Shown here in pieces: positions 1 through 6,954 of a DNA stretch of 32,465 nt. Position numbers and translations under genes: made by a program. The notes under the pieces were generated by a model, which saw nothing but the letters and a program-made list of their open reading frames with translations, was not told the DNA's origin and did not search any database. Within the stretch, counting starts at the first letter, position 1. Each line of letters starts with the position of its first letter. This stretch comes from a virus. The stretch spans positions 1 to 32,465 of IMG/VR virus record IMGVR_UViG_3300036845_000375; one strand, given 5' to 3'.

Positions 1-706
1 CACGGCAGGACTGGGCGTGGCAAGGCCTGGCGTGGCGGGGCAGGCGTGGCGAGGCCGGGCTGGGTCCGGCGAGGCAGGGCGAGGCGCGGCAAAGCGCAGC
101 GAGGCGAGGCAGGCGAGGTGTGGCGTGGCGTGGCGTGGCAGGCATGGCGGGGCATGGCGAGGCGAGGCTTGGCGGGACAAGGCGCGGCATGGCGAGGCAG
201 GCGAGGCTGGGCGTGGCGTGGTCAGGTGTGGCATGGCCGGGCGAGGCGAGGCAGGGCGAGGCAGGCGTGGGTAGGCGAGGCGGGGCACGGCACGGCCTGG
301 TCGGGCGAGGTAAGGCAAGGCAAGGTGTGGCAGGCATGGCGTGGCGAGGTCTGGCAGGGCACGGCAAGGTGTGGCTGGGCGCGGCAGGTGTGGCGGGGCA
401 TGGCGAGGCATGGTCAGGCTTGGTTTGGCTGGGCGCGGCACGGCGAGGCGAGGCATGGCGTGGCAGGCAAGGCTCGGCGAGGCGGGGTTAGGCCAGGCAC
501 GGCTGGGCGAGGCGAGGCGAGGCAGGCATGGCACGGTCAGGCTTGGCATGGCGTGGCGGGACAAAGCACGGCGAGGCAGGCATGGCATGGCAAGGTCGGG
601 CGAGGTGTGGCGAGGCGTGGTGGGGCCAGGCAAGGCTAGCGTGGCATGGCACGGCGGGGCGCGGCATGGCGAGGCCTGGCGAGGCGAGGCGCGGCAGGCG
701 GGGCGA
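1..706 (+). repeat. Degenerate GGCNN pentamer array, 0.7 kb
   Basis: The stretch is almost wholly built of GGC followed by two variable bases (GGCAT, GGCGA, GGCGT, GGCAA, GGCGC, GGCTT), with occasional 4-base units that shift the phase. GG pairs recur about every five bases, so the + strand could form many two-layer G-quadruplexes. Several frames stay open only because the repeat lacks stop codons. Their translations are monotonous W-R-G-A-Q-R strings with no ribosome site, so I call no gene here. The array ends just before the ribosome site of the gene at 725. The left end is cut by the window. Function unknown. Confidence 0.9.
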
Positions 707-724
707 AAAAACAGGGAGGAAGTA

Positions 725-949
725 ATGGGGGGCGGGCAGATTTATTGGCTGGGGAATGTTCCGCAGTTTGATGATTTCGGCAGTTTGGTCATTACCCAGT
801 TTGTCGCTGGCAAAACATCAAGCGGCCTGTGGGCTCTCATGAGTTTGCTCTCATTCCGAACCCATGGTGTCGGGATAGGGCCGGGATTGGGGCAGCGCTA
901 CGTCAAGCAGCAAGATGGGCGGTGGCTCAAGATGGAGGGGGAGACATGA
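725..949 (+). CDS. Small hypothetical protein (74 aa), first gene of the left operon
   Basis: The ATG is preceded by an excellent Shine-Dalgarno site (GGGAGGA at 714-720) directly after the pentamer array. An open frame continues upstream through the array, but only as repeat-encoded residues, so I start here. The product begins MGGGQIYWLGN and ends with GLGQRYVKQQDGRW, a short basic-aromatic tail of a kind I associate with small rhizobial proteins, not a named domain. There is no clear membrane segment. It overlaps the next gene by ATGA, so the two are probably translationally coupled. Function unknown. Confidence 0.65.
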   Translation: MGGGQIYWLGNVPQFDDFGSLVITQFVAGKTSSGLWALMSLLSFRTHGVGIGPGLGQRYVKQQDGRWLKMEGET

Positions 950-1179
950 TTTTGATATTGGATATAGCAGGACAGCGTTTCGGAAATATCGACGAAGCGA
1001 CGGAAAACCCGCGCGAGATGCGCGAGATTGCACAATATCTGTATGATATGTCGCGATATGCGAGGTATAAAGCCTCGGCGATGGATGCGCACGGCGCCGG
1101 ATGGAAGCGGCTGGCGAAAACTTACGAGGATAGTTGTGATGGAATCTACAATGAGTTGCCGCAGAAATGGCGATGGTGA
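946..1179 (+). CDS. Hypothetical protein (77 aa)
   Basis: It starts at an ATG overlapping the previous stop (ATGA) and ends in a TGA that overlaps the next ATG. The product MILILDIAGQRFGNIDEA... looks cytosolic, acidic and mainly helical, with a Tyr/Arg-rich middle (YLYDMSRYARYKASAMDAHG). An upstream ATG at 829 would lie inside the preceding gene and is not needed. I recognise no family. The tight overlaps on both sides support it being real. Confidence 0.65.
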   Translation: MILILDIAGQRFGNIDEATENPREMREIAQYLYDMSRYARYKASAMDAHGAGWKRLAKTYEDSCDGIYNELPQKWRW

Positions 1180-1280
1180 TGAACCACCACGAGGAACTCA
1201 TGCGCGGCATGCGCGTCGCATTATGGCTCACGATGCTGACTATTATCCTGCTGATTTTAATCGCGCACTTGGTGCTCTGA
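1179..1280 (+). CDS. Very small single-pass membrane protein (33 aa)
   Basis: This frame is short but sits exactly between two overlapping neighbours (ATGA at both ends), which argues that it is translated. The product begins MNHHEELMRGMRVALW and continues as a hydrophobic helix rich in Leu/Ile (LTMLTIILLILIAHLVL) running to the C-terminus. It therefore looks like a single-pass inner-membrane peptide with a short hydrophilic N-terminus. It could be a holin-like or accessory peptide. No family is recognised. Confidence 0.6.
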   Translation: MNHHEELMRGMRVALWLTMLTIILLILIAHLVL

Positions 1281-1585
1281 TGCGATCCGCACGTCAAACC
1301 ATACTTGTCGCGGTGCCGCTGGCGCTTGCAAGTGCCGCGGTAGCCGGGCCGCTGCCGTCGCAAGACACTCTGACAGCGTCAGACCGGGCAATTCCTTTCA
1401 GTCTGGCACTGCCCGTGTTACGGCCGCCGCTGGGGGGTTCTTGTCCGTTCGGCTACGTGACCAGCGGGAGCTACTGCGCGCCCTCTCAGAGCGCTCAGGT
1501 TGCGATCCCGAAGCCGCCCAATGGGACATGCCCATGGGGCTGGAGTTCGTCCGGGAGTTTCTGCCTGCGCTCGGGAGACAGATAA
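1280..1585 (+). CDS. Secreted protein with two CPxGxxxSGSxC repeats (101 aa)
   Basis: The ATG overlaps the preceding stop (ATGA). Residues 1-22 form a signal peptide (MRSARQTILVAVPLALASAA, then VAG as likely cleavage region). The mature part carries two copies of a cysteine loop, SCPFGYVTSGSYC and TCPWGWSSSGSFC, about 30 residues apart, each with two Cys. Disulfide bonding in the periplasm or outside the cell is likely. Similar CPxGW..SGxYC repeats are familiar to me from small exported rhizobial proteins of unknown role. An upstream in-frame ATG at 1028 would run through two other genes and is rejected. Confidence 0.75.
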   Translation: MRSARQTILVAVPLALASAAVAGPLPSQDTLTASDRAIPFSLALPVLRPPLGGSCPFGYVTSGSYCAPSQSAQVAIPKPPNGTCPWGWSSSGSFCLRSGDR

Positions 1586-1879
1586 ATGACGGAACCGGAT
1601 TTGACATTTATTGCGCTACAGCTTGGAAATCTCGCCAGCGATGTTCGAATCATCCGTGATGAACTTCGGGGCTTTCGCGAAGAGATGTTTTTGCTGCGCG
1701 ATGAGCTTCACCTCGCCACCGGGATAATTAATCGCCTTGCCGATCTCATCATCGAGGATAAAGTCCAAGACTTGGAATCTAAGGAATCAAAATGCGGCGG
1801 CGTCGAGCACAGGAGGGAAATCAGCTTAGGAGAAATATCGGAACTCACACGTAACCTTTGGAAGGAACCCATGAAATGA
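1586..1879 (+). CDS. Small coiled-coil protein (97 aa)
   Basis: It starts at the ATG immediately after the previous TAA. Residues 1-65 are a heptad-like amphipathic helix (LGNLASDVRIIRDELRGF, then EEMFLLRDELHLATGIINRL), suggesting a dimeric or trimeric coiled coil. The C-terminal third is charged and less structured. The end overlaps the start of the exported protein at 1876. Small coiled-coil proteins of this type recur in the window (3697, 10668, 19032, 19196). Function unknown. Confidence 0.65.
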   Translation: MTEPDLTFIALQLGNLASDVRIIRDELRGFREEMFLLRDELHLATGIINRLADLIIEDKVQDLESKESKCGGVEHRREISLGEISELTRNLWKEPMK

Positions 1880-2532
1880 GAAAAATTCTACTGGCCAGTG
1901 TTTTCGCGCTGGCTATCCCCATCGGCGCGCACGCCGATGTCATGATCAGCGACATGCTCAGCGGAACAGGTGACAACGTCACTTTCCAGAGCCTCAATGG
2001 CAACCTCGCCATTGGCAGCTTCAACGGCCAAAACCAGGGCTTGGTGGATTTTAGCTGCTTGGCTGGTTGTACTGGTTTCGTCGGTGCCGCCAACGGCAAC
2101 GACATCAAAATTCAAAACACCACCGACCTGAAAGTCCAGGTCTTCAACTCGGCGGGCACCACCGTCCTGCCGACCGCCACCGACGTGTTCTCGCTCAAGG
2201 GAACTGGCGACGTGCATGCGGTCGTGACCGCCAACGAAGTCGGCGGCGGCACCAAGGTGTTCACCTTCGACCTCGGCAACATCGACCCGAACGCACAGAG
2301 TGGCTTTACGTTGACCGCGATTAACGGCGAGACGATCAGCCAGTTCGCCGTGGTTGACACCACAGTCGGCGGCAACATCACGGACTTCGAGCACTACCGC
2401 ATCGACGTCGCGGCATCGGCAGTGCCCGGCCCTGTTGTCGGCGCGGGGCTTCCCGGCCTCGTCGCCAGCTTGATGACGTTGCTCGGACTCAACGTCAGCC
2501 GCCGCCGCCGCGCGGGAGGACTCGCGGTCTGA
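1876..2532 (+). CDS. Exported protein with C-terminal sorting-like tail (218 aa)
   Basis: The N-terminus MRKILLASVFALAIPIGAHA is a clear signal peptide with AHA-D as probable cleavage site. The mature part is Thr/Asn/Gly/Val-rich and probably beta-structured. The C-terminus has the order VPGPVVGAGLPGL, a hydrophobic helix (VASLMTLLGLNV), then SRRRRAGG. This is the tripartite architecture of PEP-CTERM / VPLPA-type sorting signals (short Pro motif, transmembrane helix, Arg cluster). I chose ATG 1876 over an in-frame ATG at 1858 because it puts the basic residues directly before the hydrophobic core. It resembles the protein at 2874 in architecture and the two are probably paralogues. A bacterial-style sorting tail in phage-like surroundings is unusual. 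Confidence 0.8.
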   Translation: MRKILLASVFALAIPIGAHADVMISDMLSGTGDNVTFQSLNGNLAIGSFNGQNQGLVDFSCLAGCTGFVGAANGNDIKIQNTTDLKVQVFNSAGTTVLPTATDVFSLKGTGDVHAVVTANEVGGGTKVFTFDLGNIDPNAQSGFTLTAINGETISQFAVVDTTVGGNITDFEHYRIDVAASAVPGPVVGAGLPGLVASLMTLLGLNVSRRRRAGGLAV

Positions 2533-2536
2533 CTTA

Positions 2537-2800
2537 GGCATGGCAAGGCAGGCATGGTGTGGCGGGGCGCGGCGGGGCGTGACCCGGTGGGGCATGGCCT
2601 GGCGTGGCAGGCGAGGCGGGGCTTGGCCCGGCGCGGTGGGGTATGGCTTGGCCTGGCAGGGCGTGGCAGGCGAGGCTTGGCAAGGCAAGGCAAGGCTCGG
2701 CTTGGCACGGCATGGCAAGACACGGCAGGCGTGGCGTGGCGCGGCGGGGCATGGCGAGGCTCGGCGGGGGCGGGGCCTGGCGTGGCGGGTGCGGCTCGGC
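2537..2800 (+). repeat. GGCNN pentamer array between two exported-protein genes
   Basis: The same degenerate GGC-plus-two repeat as at the left edge begins five bases after the stop of the exported protein and runs about 260 bases, with G on the + strand. It separates two genes of the same architecture that might otherwise be adjacent. No coding signal is present apart from repeat-driven open frames on both strands. Confidence 0.9.
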
Positions 2801-2812
2801 CGATAACGATTG

Positions 2813-2842
2813 CCCGGTGGCGCAGATCGCCATCGGGGTTTC
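2813..2842 (+). terminator. Possible terminator after the pentamer array
   Basis: CCCGGTGGC (2813-2821) can pair with GCCATCGGG (2829-2837) with one G-U wobble and a 7-base loop, followed by GTTTCCCCCTT. The T-run is short, so this may be only a structured leader of the next gene. Confidence 0.35.
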
Positions 2843-2873
2843 CCCCTTAAACTAAGTAAGGAGCACTCTAGCA

Positions 2874-3539
2874 ATGAAACGACTTCTCCTCGGAACTATT
2901 GCCGCTTTAGCCGTCATCGGCCCGGCAGTAGCAGACGACATCACCTTGAGGGCAACCGCCGACAACGTTTTGGTTGATACGCTCGATTCGGGCGGCTTGC
3001 CGTTCCTCGACGTCAGCAACACGGCATTCGGATCGGCGTTCAATCTGAACTCGCTGACCCTCAACTCGCGCGGCTCGCTGACCGCGCCGGACGAGCTGAA
3101 GACCAACACACTCGACGTGCAGGGCATTATCTCCGGCATGCATACACTGGTCCTCGACATCGTCGCGTCGGGATTGACCGGTACCGGCTCGTTGCAGAGC
3201 TTCCTCAACGAGTTCTCTGTCACGGGGCTGACCTCCGGCTGGTCGGTAACCGAGCAGACCAAGATCAATGGCGTGGTCCAGGCGACCACCCCAGCCATCA
3301 CCGCCAACTCGGCATCGGCGGATGTCACCACGACCGCGCTCGAAAGCAACCCGTTCAGCGCCGAGGCGATCTACACCATCAGCACAAACGGCCTTGGTTC
3401 GTTCAACGGCGGCATCGACATCCAGGCCGTTGCCGTACCCAGCCCGATCTTGGGCGCGGGCATTCCAGGCCTGATCATCGGCCTTGGCGTGCTGGGGTTT
3501 GCCGCCTCGCGGCGTCAGCCTGACGGCGCCGTGGTCTAA
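2874..3539 (+). CDS. Exported protein with C-terminal sorting-like tail (221 aa)
   Basis: A good ribosome site (AAGGAG at 2859-2864) precedes the ATG. MKRLLLGTIAALAVIGPAVA is a signal peptide (AVA-D cleavage). The mature part is rich in Thr, Ser, Asn, Leu and Gly (for example LNSLTLNSRGSLT), with predicted beta character and no Cys. The tail has VPSPILGAGIPGL, a hydrophobic stretch (IIGLGVLGFAA), then SRRQ, the same layout as the protein at 1876. I infer export and membrane anchoring or processing by a host exosortase-like system. The basic cluster is weaker here (RRQ). Role unknown, possibly surface modification of the host cell. Confidence 0.8.
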   Translation: MKRLLLGTIAALAVIGPAVADDITLRATADNVLVDTLDSGGLPFLDVSNTAFGSAFNLNSLTLNSRGSLTAPDELKTNTLDVQGIISGMHTLVLDIVASGLTGTGSLQSFLNEFSVTGLTSGWSVTEQTKINGVVQATTPAITANSASADVTTTALESNPFSAEAIYTISTNGLGSFNGGIDIQAVAVPSPILGAGIPGLIIGLGVLGFAASRRQPDGAVV

Positions 3540-3544
3540 CGCAA

Positions 3545-3583
3545 ATCCTGCTGTGCCTGACCCATCCACAGGCACGGCAGGAT
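3545..3583. terminator. 15-bp hairpin just after the exported-protein gene
   Basis: ATCCTGCTGTGCCTG (3545-3559) pairs with CAGGCACGGCAGGAT (3569-3583) over 15 base pairs with a single T-G wobble and a 9-base loop. It lies six bases after the stop codon. No T-run follows on either strand, so it may be a 3' stabiliser or a Rho-assisted stop, not a classical intrinsic terminator. Confidence 0.55.
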
Positions 3584-3624
3584 GGCGCGAGGCCAAGCCG
3601 CTATAACAAAAACCTCGTGCCGAG

Positions 3625-3668
3625 AGCCGCCGTCATTCCAGGTGACCGCGCGTTTGGCGGCGGCTTTT
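3625..3668 (+). terminator. Possible intrinsic terminator with long loop
   Basis: AGCCGCCG (3625-3632) pairs with CGGCGGCT (3658-3665), followed by TTTC. The 25-base loop is long and itself GC-rich. Together with the hairpin at 3545 it fills the gap before the gene at 3697. No convincing promoter is visible in 3540-3696. Confidence 0.4.
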
Positions 3669-3696
3669 CAAGGGCAGTCATGTGAGGCGATAAAAA

Positions 3697-3870
3697 ATGG
3701 ACGAAGGCTTTACGCTCGTATTCGAACGGCTGGACAGGATCGAAAGCGAACTCGCTGAGCTGCACAGAGGAATTCACGCCCTCATGATTCGCCAGCGGAG
3801 CATAGAGAGCATCCTTTCAGAGATCCGTAAGCAGGTCGTTCCTGCCGTTGTTCCTGCCGAAAGTGAATGA
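3697..3870 (+). CDS. Small coiled-coil protein (57 aa)
   Basis: The ATG follows GAGGCGATAAAAA, with GAGG as ribosome site. The product is MDEGFTLVFERLDRIESELA... with heptads of Leu/Ile and Glu/Arg (LVFERLDRIESELAELHRGI, then LMIRQRSIESILSEI). The C-terminus is VVPAVVPAESE. It probably forms a short coiled coil. It overlaps the next gene by ATGA. No named family. Confidence 0.6.
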   Translation: MDEGFTLVFERLDRIESELAELHRGIHALMIRQRSIESILSEIRKQVVPAVVPAESE

Positions 3871-4064
3871 GGACAAACGAGATGATCATCACTTGGCAAT
3901 GCGAGTTCTGCGGCTGGCTGAACGACAACAACACTGGCCCATGTAGAAAATGCGGGGGACAGGTCGAGGAACGGCTGGTCAAAGGCAAATGGAAGCGCAT
4001 GGTGATTCACGAGCCGCGAAAGCCGAAGCCGGGTTCTGCGGGCGACGATCGCTCGGCAACCTGA
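3867..4064 (+). CDS. Small zinc-ribbon protein (65 aa)
   Basis: It starts at an ATG overlapping the previous stop. An alternative ATG lies five codons downstream at 3882. The protein has CEFCGW (first CxxC) and CRKCGG (second CxxC) 12 residues apart, which is the RanBP2-like or zinc-ribbon spacing expected for one structural zinc. A basic tail (KGKWKRMVIHEPRKPKPG) follows. This suggests nucleic-acid or protein binding in the cytosol. Function not assigned. Confidence 0.7.
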   Translation: MRTNEMIITWQCEFCGWLNDNNTGPCRKCGGQVEERLVKGKWKRMVIHEPRKPKPGSAGDDRSAT

Positions 4065-4065
4065 T

Positions 4066-4332
4066 GTGGCGGGAATGCAAATCAGGATTCCAGGCGTGCT
4101 CGTGCGGGCGTGGGATGCGTTCTGCGATTTCGGCGCTATTCCGCTCGGCCGGATCGGGCGGTTCAAGGTCTGCCGCCTCGACGCCATCGTGGTGGCGCTC
4201 TTCATTTCATGCGTTGGCTACTACTGGATCACGAGCGGCTGGCGCGGCGCGGTGATCGGCGGCGCGCTATTCCTGTTCATTGGCTTTCTGTCGCTGTGTG
4301 CGGCAGGCGCTTTTGACCATGAGTCAGAGTAG
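4066..4332 (+). CDS. Two-helix membrane protein (88 aa)
   Basis: The frame opens with GTG at 4066, two bases after the previous TGA begins to be cleared; ATG at 4075 is an alternative. Two hydrophobic segments are visible: AIVVALFISCVGYYWI and AVIGGALFLFIGFLSLCAAG. A basic N-terminal part (MQIRIPGVLVRAW, RIGRFKVCRL) precedes them. A hairpin inner-membrane topology is likely. It could be a holin-like or superinfection-related protein, but nothing specific identifies it. Confidence 0.6.
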   Translation: MAGMQIRIPGVLVRAWDAFCDFGAIPLGRIGRFKVCRLDAIVVALFISCVGYYWITSGWRGAVIGGALFLFIGFLSLCAAGAFDHESE

Positions 4333-4341
4333 GAGGCGGAC

Positions 4342-4680
4342 ATGCTGAAGGGCATCGTTATCGGCATCGTTGCATTTATCGTTCTCACGGTATTCACATG
4401 GCTATGGTTGCTATGGTTCACACAGCCATCCACGACGGGAAAGGCGGTCACGACGGAAAAGGCGGTTGCCACGATTGAGCTGCCTCTGCCCGCCGCGATT
4501 GATTTGCCCGATGACGCTCAGCCGCACGCTCAGCCGCATGCTTATACGATCGACGATGACCGGCCGCATCTGACCGATTGGACTGGCTTGCAGGGCGGGG
4601 CTTCGCCGGGGGCCAAGACGGTCAAGACTATCGTAATACATCAGCAGGTTCAGCCGCTCCCTTGGCCCGGAGGCCAATGA
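4342..4680 (+). CDS. N-terminally anchored membrane protein (112 aa)
   Basis: A strong ribosome site (AGGAGG at 4331-4336) precedes the ATG. Residues 3-27 are one hydrophobic helix (IVIGIVAFIVLTVFTWLWLL). The rest is hydrophilic, with a short tandem AQPHAQPHA and a GAKTVKTIVIHQQVQPLP end. Most of the chain is probably periplasmic or cytosolic on a single anchor. The small size, N-terminal anchor and Pro/Gln-rich tail are compatible with a spanin-like or accessory envelope protein, but no Cys lipobox is present. Function unknown. Confidence 0.6.
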   Translation: MLKGIVIGIVAFIVLTVFTWLWLLWFTQPSTTGKAVTTEKAVATIELPLPAAIDLPDDAQPHAQPHAYTIDDDRPHLTDWTGLQGGASPGAKTVKTIVIHQQVQPLPWPGGQ

Positions 4681-4817
4681 TGGACTGGTCTGACTGGATA
4701 GCAATCGCCGTATGCGTTGCCTTGATTTTGCTTCCGGCGAGTCACGATCCAGCGATCCGTCTCAAGGAACGGACAGACGACTTCATTAGACGGATTCGGC
4801 GCTGGGTTGCTAAGTAG
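4680..4817 (+). CDS. Small single-pass membrane protein (45 aa)
   Basis: The ATG overlaps the previous stop (TGATG). MDWSDWIAIAVCVALILLPA forms one transmembrane helix, followed by a charged tail (IRLKERTDDFIRRIRRWVAK) that would be cytosolic. It is too short for most gene callers, but the coupling and composition support it. It may act together with the membrane protein encoded just upstream. Confidence 0.6.
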   Translation: MDWSDWIAIAVCVALILLPASHDPAIRLKERTDDFIRRIRRWVAK

Positions 4818-4831
4818 AGTGATGCCAAACC

Positions 4832-5230
4832 ATGCTTAAGGATGTGGAAAATCAGTATATCATGCACTCTGTCTGGCCGCGCTTCATGGGGACCTATCGA
4901 ATATGGTGCCATCGAATGGCGGCGCTGTATGGTCCCGCCGCGCTTGGACAGGCCAAAGGTTTTTTCCTGCCATACATTTTGCGCGGGGAAATTCTGACGA
5001 CAACGTGGGCCGTGCCGAGCAATTGGCGGGGCACCACACTCCAACCGCTGTATGGCACTTTGCAGGATGTTATCGAAGCCGCCAAGTTTATGGGCCTTGT
5101 TGCCTGCGATGCCGTGCTCGATCACGTCAACGCAACGGGTCAGAACTGGTGCACAATGCATTGCGAGAAAGAGGACGGCGCATTGATTCACGGGCGAACA
5201 TATTGGCGCGTATACGGTCCGTTATTTTGA
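4832..5230 (+). CDS. Hypothetical protein (132 aa)
   Basis: The product begins MLKDVENQYIMHSVWPRF and is rich in aromatic residues, Cys and His (CHRMAALYGPAALGQAKGFF; NWCTMHCEKEDGALIHGRTY). The Cys/His cluster near the end (C-x3-C, H) might bind metal but matches no motif I can name. The ribosome site is weak. It ends three bases before the methyltransferase start, so it is probably in the same transcript. No family recognised. Confidence 0.6.
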   Translation: MLKDVENQYIMHSVWPRFMGTYRIWCHRMAALYGPAALGQAKGFFLPYILRGEILTTTWAVPSNWRGTTLQPLYGTLQDVIEAAKFMGLVACDAVLDHVNATGQNWCTMHCEKEDGALIHGRTYWRVYGPLF

Positions 5231-5233
5231 AGG

Positions 5234-6553
5234 ATGACGATTCGCATTCACATCGGCGATTGCAGGGAGGTGCTCGCGAGCATGGCTGCCGAGAGCGTGC
5301 ATATGGTTTGCACCAGCCCGCCCTACTGGGGCCTCCGCGATTACGGCGTTCCGCCGACGATCTGGGGTAATCCTGAGTGTGCGCACGAGTGGGGGAATCA
5401 GATTGTCAGCAATGATCCGAAAGACCGCTATCGCCGTCATACTCTTGCATGGCAATCCGGCGGACAACCATCTGAGATTAAGAACGCAACTCAGGGTGCC
5501 TTCTGCCGCTGCGGCGCGTGGCGTGGCGCGCTCGGGCTCGAACCGACCTACACCGCCTATGTCGAGCACGTAGTCGAGGTGTTTCGCGCGGTGTGGCGCG
5601 TACTGCGTCCGGACGGCACGCTGTGGCTCAATCTCGGCAGCGGGTACCAGGACAAACAACTTGATGGCGTGCCATGGCGAGTTGCCTTTGCGCTTCAAGC
5701 TGACGGCTGGTGGCTGCGGCAGGACATAATTTACAGCAAGCCGAATCCGATGCCAGAAAGCATAACCGATAGATGCACCAAGGCGCATGAGTATCTGTTC
5801 ATGTTAACCAAAAGCGCGCGCTATTTTTATGATGCGGAGGCAATCAAGGAACCAGCCGTTGCTGAAAACGAGCATGATTTGACTGGGCAAGGCTATTTTG
5901 CGCCGGGGCAGACGCCGCATCGTGGCAATCGAGGTCGCGCCAGCGGAAACAAGTCGCACAAAGGCGTCGCCGAATACGAGCGCTCCGATTCCGAGGAGCA
6001 TCGGACAAAAGCGGGGTTGCTCAATATCGCCAGCACTGCTTATGCCATGCGCAACAAGCGTTCTGTGTGGGAGATCGCGACCCAGAGTTTCCCGGACGCT
6101 CATTTCGCAACCATGCCGCCCGCGCTGGTCGAGCCGTGCATTCTTGCGGGGACGAGCGCAAGGGGATGCTGCGCGAAGTGCGGGGTGCCGTTGGTGCGTG
6201 ATATTAAACGTGTCGACAAAGGATGGGACGGCAGCAAGTATGGCGAGGCTACGCTTGCCGCGAGCGGCGGCGTTATCACCGGCGGCACGGCCATATCCAC
6301 ACTCGGTAGCGGCAACGGCAAACTCGTGGGGCAACGCGAGACACTCGGCTGGGCGCCGTCCTGCAAGTGCGATGCCGCGGTCGTTCCGTGCACGGTTCTC
6401 GATCCTTTTTTCGGAGCCGGTACGGTTGGTCTTGTTGCGGATCGTCTTCAGCGCAATTGCGTCGGGATCGAGCTTAACCCTGCCTATGCGACAATGGCGG
6501 AGCGTCGGATCGAGAGCGACGGCGGCATGTTTGCCAACGTCGATCTGGCATGA
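5234..6553 (+). CDS. Phage DNA methyltransferase, beta class (N4-cytosine or N6-adenine)
   Basis: Motif IV TSPPYW lies at residues 27-32 and motif I DPFFGAGT at about 390-397, so the order is IV first and SAM-binding last, as in beta-class amino-methyltransferases. IGDCREVL at the N-terminus and CVGIELNPAYATMAERRI at the C-terminus are typical of the N6_N4_Mtase family. Between them is a target-recognition region with a probable zinc site (CCAKCG and later CKC). It transfers methyl from S-adenosylmethionine to an exocyclic amino group of A or C. No cognate restriction gene is adjacent, so it is likely an orphan enzyme protecting phage DNA. TSPPY does not decide between m4C and m6A. GAAGG sits just before the ATG. 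About 440 aa is normal for phage members. Confidence 0.92.
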   Translation: MTIRIHIGDCREVLASMAAESVHMVCTSPPYWGLRDYGVPPTIWGNPECAHEWGNQIVSNDPKDRYRRHTLAWQSGGQPSEIKNATQGAFCRCGAWRGALGLEPTYTAYVEHVVEVFRAVWRVLRPDGTLWLNLGSGYQDKQLDGVPWRVAFALQADGWWLRQDIIYSKPNPMPESITDRCTKAHEYLFMLTKSARYFYDAEAIKEPAVAENEHDLTGQGYFAPGQTPHRGNRGRASGNKSHKGVAEYERSDSEEHRTKAGLLNIASTAYAMRNKRSVWEIATQSFPDAHFATMPPALVEPCILAGTSARGCCAKCGVPLVRDIKRVDKGWDGSKYGEATLAASGGVITGGTAISTLGSGNGKLVGQRETLGWAPSCKCDAAVVPCTVLDPFFGAGTVGLVADRLQRNCVGIELNPAYATMAERRIESDGGMFANVDLA

Positions 6554-6954
6554 ACGCCTATTTGATCGATCCGCGGACGCAACGGATCGAAATCGTCGAT
6601 CTGGGGCTCGACGACGACGAGATGCGGGAACGCATGCGTCGGATGATCGGCGCCGAATGGCTCGATTACCAGACGATCAGCACGAGGCGGGATTCCCTCT
6701 GGGTTGAGGAGATGCCAATTAGGCGCGGCGTGCCCGTGTGGGCGTTCAAGCTGCCGCTGCGACACGAGCCGTACGGCGGCCGGGCTATCGTTATTGGGGC
6801 TGACGAGATTGGTGCAAGCTGCGCTCCGGCTATTCCACTCGATGTGCTGCGCCGGGATATCGACTGGCTCGGCCTGATAGTGCCGGAGGTTACGTGGGTC
6901 ACGGAGCCGGATGGCGCGCGTGCGGTCATCACCTACCGGAGGGCAAGTCGATGA
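6550..6954 (+). CDS. Conserved-looking hypothetical phage protein (134 aa)
   Basis: It starts ATGA-overlapped with the methyltransferase. The product is acidic, begins MNAYLIDPRTQRIEIVDLG, and includes EWLDYQTISTRRDSLWVEE and GRAIVIGADEIGAS. This arrangement (early EIVDLG, a 'DSLWVEE' strand, then a 'G.AIVIG.DE.G' strand) is what I associate with small phage proteins of alpha/beta fold without known role. No catalytic motif is evident. It overlaps the next gene by ATGATG. Confidence 0.7.
   Translation: MNAYLIDPRTQRIEIVDLGLDDDEMRERMRRMIGAEWLDYQTISTRRDSLWVEEMPIRRGVPVWAFKLPLRHEPYGGRAIVIGADEIGASCAPAIPLDVLRRDIDWLGLIVPEVTWVTEPDGARAVITYRRASR

Noticed and set aside
17-725. Several long open frames (up to about 200 codons) in the left array
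   Set aside because: They stay open because the repeat lacks stop codons. They have no ribosome site and encode monotonous W/R/G/A strings in three frames at once.
1888-2874. Long minus-strand frame (328 codons) opposite the exported-protein gene
   Set aside because: It is a shadow of the plus-strand gene and the pentamer array, with no ribosome site and a biased composition.
3602-3607. TATAAC as a -10 box before the gene at 3697
   Set aside because: No acceptable -35 element lies 16-18 bases upstream, and terminator-like hairpins follow it.
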